A stretch of DNA of 33,793 bases from Collinsella sp. (GTDB lineage: Bacteria; Actinomycetota; Coriobacteriia; Coriobacteriales; Coriobacteriaceae): NCBI GenBank assembly GCA_019414645.1, contig DXLP01000011.1, positions 27,722-61,514 of the forward strand, read 5' to 3'. The position numbers were made by a program, and so were the translations under genes. Shown piece by piece: positions 30,620 through 33,793 of the stretch (position 1 is the first letter of the stretch; the number at the start of each line of letters is the position of its first letter). The notes beneath the pieces were generated by a model. That model made no database searches and was not told where the DNA came from. It saw nothing but the letters and a program-made list of their open reading frames with translations.

Positions 30620-31459
30620 TTATTCGCCAGGAAGAATGTTCGCATAAAACTCCGCCCCGTCGTCCAGGCGCAGGATGCCCACGCGGCCGAACTCGGAACC
30701 GGTGGCCGCCGCACAGTCGATATCGATGCGATCGGGCACGCCGGCGGTATCCTCGCCACCCAAGCGCACCATCCGCCCGCGGCCCGACTCCTCATCGAGC
30801 CCTGCCAGGCCGCCAACCTCGCAATAACGCCCCAGCGACACCGTGGGCGTGTGGCCGCTCACCACGACCGGGCCCTTGCCCTCGGCAGAAAGCAGCCCCG
30901 TCGGGGCATCCCAGTAGCCGTGACGAATCCACAGCAAGTCATCGGACGACTGCACGGCGAGCATTTGCTGCAGCAGCTCGCTATCGGCATCGACCGCTCC
31001 CCTGCCGTCGCCGCAATCGACACCATGCTCAAGCAAAAACGCACGCGCCGCCTCGGTCTGAACGCCGGCGTGCACCAGCAGATACGGTCGCTCGGCAGTC
31101 TCGACCACCGCGTAGAGCGGCAGGGCGGCAGCCCAGCGCACCAGCCCCTCGTATGCCTCAAATTCCATTTCGTTGAGCTGCTGACGCGTGGTCCAACCGC
31201 CATTGATATCCCAGGTCTCGGCATCGAGCGGGTCCTGGCCAATGATCGCGTCGAGCATGATCTGCTCGTGGTTGCCCTTAAGCACGCGAGCGTTGGGCAG
31301 CGACCGCACCAAGTTGATGACACCGACCGGATCGGGACCGCGGTCGATCATGTCGCCTAGCACGTACAGCGTGTCGTCGGACGTCAGCGAGATCTTGGAA
31401 AGGGCCTCGTCCAGCGCGCGCACGTGCCCGTGAGCATCAGATGTCACATAGATCGCCAT
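30620..31459 (-). CDS. calcineurin-like metallophosphoesterase
   Basis: A 279-residue phosphoesterase of the PPP/ApaH-like type. The di-metal motifs are in order: Asp8/His10 in SDAHGH, GDMIDRG (35-41), GNHE (62-65), LVHAG (near 127) and SGHTP (near 202). Relatives include bacterial serine/threonine phosphatases and diadenosine tetraphosphatases. The sequence does not decide between protein and nucleotide substrates. GGGAAAGG lies before the ATG, and a good promoter is found 76 bases upstream. The C-terminus carries additional sequence after the last motif (DRIDIDCAAATGSEFG). Confidence 0.88.
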   Translation of the reverse strand: MAIYVTSDAHGHVRALDEALSKISLTSDDTLYVLGDMIDRGPDPVGVINLVRSLPNARVLKGNHEQIMLDAIIGQDPLDAETWDINGGWTTRQQLNEMEFEAYEGLVRWAAALPLYAVVETAERPYLLVHAGVQTEAARAFLLEHGVDCGDGRGAVDADSELLQQMLAVQSSDDLLWIRHGYWDAPTGLLSAEGKGPVVVSGHTPTVSLGRYCEVGGLAGLDEESGRGRMVRLGGEDTAGVPDRIDIDCAAATGSEFGRVGILRLDDGAEFYANILPGE

Positions 31460-31780
31460 GGAACGCCTTTCCCTGCATTACGGCCGAAGCCCGATGCCAC
31501 GACTAAAACTTCAAGTTGAACTTAAACGTTACCCATTGTACTCCGTTGCAATAAAGCTGGAAAGTGCCACCGCTGCCAACGGTCACAAGCGGCCGCCCGC
31601 ACGCCCCGAAAACACCGCGCCACCAGCACCAACGCCCCAACCAGCACCGCCCGCGCCCCCCGCCTCGTGTCGATAATGCGAACGCCCGCGGCTCGGCCCC
31701 ATAAACCCACCATCTTTGGGTACAAATAACCGCAGACAACTGACCGTGCCACGCCAACCACCCAGGAGCGGACACTACCC
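31460..31780. other. intergenic region between divergent genes
   Basis: These 321 bases carry the phosphoesterase promoter, a small TTCAAGTTGAA palindrome (31510-31520) and a C-rich, purine-poor stretch (31570-31670) without features. A TACAAAT about 50 bases before the antiporter ATG may be its -10 box. No gene was seen. Confidence 0.5.
31535..31563 (-). promoter_or_regulatory. promoter of the metallophosphoesterase gene
   Basis: The minus strand shows TTTCCA, a 17-base spacer and TACAAT. The start of RNA would leave a leader of about 70 bases. Confidence 0.45.
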
Positions 31781-33382
31781 ATGAACCAGATACTTCTCTT
31801 TATCGGCCTCGTCATCATTTTGTGTCTGACCATCAAACCCGTCGGCAAAAAGCTCCCCTTCCCTACCCTGCTCATCTTTATCGCGCTCGGCATGCTGCTG
31901 GGCGTCAACGGGCCGGCGCACATCGACTTTAGCGACTACGCGCTTACCGAAACCGTCTGCAGTACGGCGCTGCTGTTCATCATGTTCTACGGCGGCTTTA
32001 ACACCAACATCGACCGCGCCAAGCCCGTCGCCGCGCCCGCGGTACTGCTGAGCACGCTCGGCGTTATCGCCACCGCCGGCATCACGGGCGCCTTTGCGCA
32101 TTTTGCACTAGGCTTCGACTGGATCGGCGGCCTGCTGCTGGGCTCGGTCGTGGCGTCGACCGATGCGGCGAGCGTCTTTAGCGTGCTGCGCGAGCACAAC
32201 CTTTCGCTAAAGGGCGCGACTGACTCGCTGCTCGAGGTCGAATCGGGCTCCAACGACCCCGTCGCCTACATGCTTACCGCGGTGCTCGCGACCCTCGCGG
32301 CGGGCGGCGACATCGACATTCCCGTGCTGTTGGCCAAGCAGATCACCCTGGGCGTGGGACTGGGCCTTGCCATCGGCTGGACATCCAGCCGCCTCATTGA
32401 ACGCGCGCACGCAACGGCCGAGGGCGCGCAGACCATCTTTTTGTTCGCCGTGGCGATCGTTGCCTACGCGCTGCCGAGCTACCTGGGCGGCAACGGCTTT
32501 TTGGCCGTATACCTGGCAGGCATTGTGCTGGGTGCAAGCGACATCACCGGCAAGGTCGAGATGGCCCACTTCTTCGATACCCTTACCGAGATGGCCGAGA
32601 TGACCATCTTCTTTTTGCTCGGCCTGCTCGTCACGCCCGCCCGCCTGCCGCAAATGCTGCTGCCGGGCCTGGCACTCATGGCGTTTATGCTCTTTGTGAG
32701 CCGCCCCATCGCCGTCGGTCTGCTGTTGGCGCCCTTTAAGACGAATCCTCGCCAGGTTGCGCTCGTAAGCTGGGCGGGCCTGCGCGGCGCGGCTTCGGTC
32801 GTATTCAGCCTCTTTGCCGTGGTGGTCGGTGTTCCCGGTGGGCACGATCTGTTTGACCTGGTGTTTGTGATTGCCGTGTCGAGCATTGTGGTGCAGGGAT
32901 CGCTGCTGCCGGCGGTGGCGAAAAAGCTCGACATGATCGATGCGGCCGGCGATGTACGCCGCACGTTTAACGACTACCGCGACGAGGACGGCATGTCGTT
33001 CGTCAAGCTCAAGGTGGGCGCGGGTCATCCGTTTGCCGGGCGCTCGCTCGCCGATATTGGCAGCGTCGCCGACATGCTCGTGGTCCTGGTGCTGCGCGAC
33101 GGTGCGCACCCGGTGCTACCCAACGGCGATACCGTAATTGAGGAAGGAGACCTTCTGGTGATGGCCGCGCCGACGTTTGAAGAGCGTGCCGAGGTAACAT
33201 TGCGCGAGGTCACCGTAACGCCCCACGGTCGCCTGGCAGGACTGCGTCTGCGCGACGTGCCACAAGGCAAGCACCCGTTTATCGTGGTGATGCTCAAGCG
33301 CGACGGCCAAACGATCATCCCCGACGGCAACACCCTCATATATGCCGGCGACGAAGCCGTCATCGCCACGCTAGCGTCGTAG
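31781..33382 (+). CDS. K+/H+ (or Na+/H+) antiporter with two TrkA-C domains, NhaP2/CvrA-like
   Basis: A 533-residue CPA1-family cation/proton antiporter. The membrane domain (about 1-385) has the transport motifs STDAASVFSVLR (about 125-136) and VESGSNDPVAYM (about 152-163). GLRGAASVVFSL is near 340. Two C-terminal TrkA-C regulatory domains follow (about 404-474 and 476-533), the arrangement of NhaP2/CvrA potassium/proton antiporters. They may sense nucleotides or ions. Potassium specificity is inferred from this architecture. An AGGAG stands 12 bases before the ATG, rather far. There is no terminator hairpin beyond the stop apart from the single arm of an interrupted repeat. Confidence 0.9.
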   Translation: MNQILLFIGLVIILCLTIKPVGKKLPFPTLLIFIALGMLLGVNGPAHIDFSDYALTETVCSTALLFIMFYGGFNTNIDRAKPVAAPAVLLSTLGVIATAGITGAFAHFALGFDWIGGLLLGSVVASTDAASVFSVLREHNLSLKGATDSLLEVESGSNDPVAYMLTAVLATLAAGGDIDIPVLLAKQITLGVGLGLAIGWTSSRLIERAHATAEGAQTIFLFAVAIVAYALPSYLGGNGFLAVYLAGIVLGASDITGKVEMAHFFDTLTEMAEMTIFFLLGLLVTPARLPQMLLPGLALMAFMLFVSRPIAVGLLLAPFKTNPRQVALVSWAGLRGAASVVFSLFAVVVGVPGGHDLFDLVFVIAVSSIVVQGSLLPAVAKKLDMIDAAGDVRRTFNDYRDEDGMSFVKLKVGAGHPFAGRSLADIGSVADMLVVLVLRDGAHPVLPNGDTVIEEGDLLVMAAPTFEERAEVTLREVTVTPHGRLAGLRLRDVPQGKHPFIVVMLKRDGQTIIPDGNTLIYAGDEAVIATLAS

Positions 33383-33394
33383 CCATCTCCACCC

Positions 33395-33416
33395 ATAAGT
33401 TGCGGTGAAATAGGGA
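33395..33416. repeat. GCGGTGAAATAG repeat, single arm interrupted by an IS
   Basis: ATAAGTTGCGGTGAAATAGG and the bases after it match the left arm of the inverted repeat at 15794. The matching right arm is missing. The IS end begins about 15 bases later, which suggests insertion into the repeat. Confidence 0.55.
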
Positions 33417-33475
33417 CTGAATAGGGGGTGCGGACAGAAAGTTGGACCGTGAAGCGGTCCGGACTGGAGGTTCGC

Positions 33476-33793
33476 ATGTACAGCAGGGAGAAGGTCGAGC
33501 TCTTCCTCCTGGCGACGGAGGACGGCATGGGGCCGACCGCCGCCGCGAAGTTCGCGGGGGTCACGGTGGGCGCGGCCAAGAAGTGGGCGACGGGCCACCT
33601 CCCGCACAGCTACACCGGGGCGCGCTGTAGAATCGGTGCGAGGAAACCGCGCCGGAAGGAGGCCAGCTTGGGCCCCGACAAGTCGATCTACGCCCCGCTG
33701 TTAGCGTCAATATATTTTTCACCATTTTCACCAACGTTTTTTCGCCAATCGCGCCAACGCGGATGCGCCGGATTCGCCAACGCGGATGCGCCG
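33476..33793 (+). pseudogene. IS3-family transposase OrfA N-terminus, truncated
   Basis: From the ATG at 33476, with GGAGG 7 bases upstream, about 75 residues look like an IS3-type OrfA helix-turn-helix: MYSREKVELFLL, GPTAAAKFAGVTVGAAKKW and a basic stretch ending in GPDKSIYAP. The frame then stays open to the window end, but after about 33700 it runs through AT-rich sequence and a 23-base tandem repeat unlike a transposase. The gene is therefore probably broken at that point, unless the junction is an assembly artefact. Confidence 0.55.
33752..33793. repeat. 23-bp tandem repeat at the window end
   Basis: CGCCAACGCGGATGCGCCG recurs after 23 bases (33752 and 33775), with GATT as the linking bases. 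A degenerate CGCCAATCG unit precedes it. The array may continue past the window. Confidence 0.6.

Larger units (their letters stand above)
33430..33793 (+). mobile_element. IS3-like insertion sequence, left end, incomplete
   Basis: TGCGGACAGAAAGTTGGACC resembles the terminal repeats of IS3-family elements. It is followed by GGACTGGAGG and the first transposase frame. IS3-like character and full identity are inferred. The element's right end is not in the window, and sequence character changes sharply at about 33700. Confidence 0.6.

Overview
The window is high-GC chromosomal DNA. I read it as a host-associated Coriobacteriia bacterium of the Collinsella type. The grounds are an actinobacterial-style Rho with a very long N-terminal extension, a CarD-type regulator, the codon bias, and dense short palindromic repeats between genes. 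The genus is an inference. Gene content is mostly housekeeping, with no phage, plasmid or CRISPR module. The window opens inside a tRNA-Lys copy and closes inside an insertion-sequence fragment running into a short tandem repeat, as a contig broken at repeats would.

Layout. 1-274: tRNA-His, tRNA-Lys, tRNA-Lys (minus). 440-2653: a class I/II aminotransferase and a ROK-family sugar kinase, each with its own terminator. 2769-4677: VanZ-family protein and an unknown two-helix membrane protein, probably co-transcribed (minus). 4993-7536: rho. 7537-8449: a gene-free, repeat-rich stretch. 8450-10303: argS. 10646-11847: a CarD-family regulator and an HD-domain protein. 11925-12683: a REP-associated tyrosine transposase (RAYT) between two copies of an interspersed hairpin repeat. 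12900-17201: proA, a proline-iminopeptidase-like hydrolase and proB. 17282-19427: nicotinate phosphoribosyltransferase, a small coiled-coil membrane protein and tRNA-Ala. 19564-20517: a PflX-type radical SAM protein. 20665-20812: a probable structured small RNA (6S-like). 21046-23451: a TagO/WecA-type transferase and trpS. 23846-26620: an MGMT-type protein, DegV, a MarR regulator and a B3/B4 tRNA-binding-domain protein with an attenuator-like leader. 26848-28518: ATP-dependent PEP carboxykinase. 28844-30424: a polysaccharide flippase-like protein. 30620-33382: a metallophosphoesterase and a K+/H+ antiporter. 33430-33793: the left end of an IS3-like element.

Most genes are single transcription units ending in clear rho-independent terminators. 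Functional links are modest. proA and proB make proline from glutamate, with a candidate proline-releasing peptidase between them. The TagO/WecA homologue and the flippase-like protein could both serve cell-surface glycan export. argS, trpS, rho, CarD and the B3/B4 protein belong to the expression machinery.

The most distinctive content is intergenic. One hairpin family (arms AACCACCACAAAGG, loop GGACAGGCA in either orientation) occurs six times, mostly as terminators, and two copies bracket the RAYT gene. At least three other inverted-repeat families and two long-armed, MITE-like elements fill other gaps. The RAYT-plus-repeat arrangement is the best candidate for an undescribed system here.
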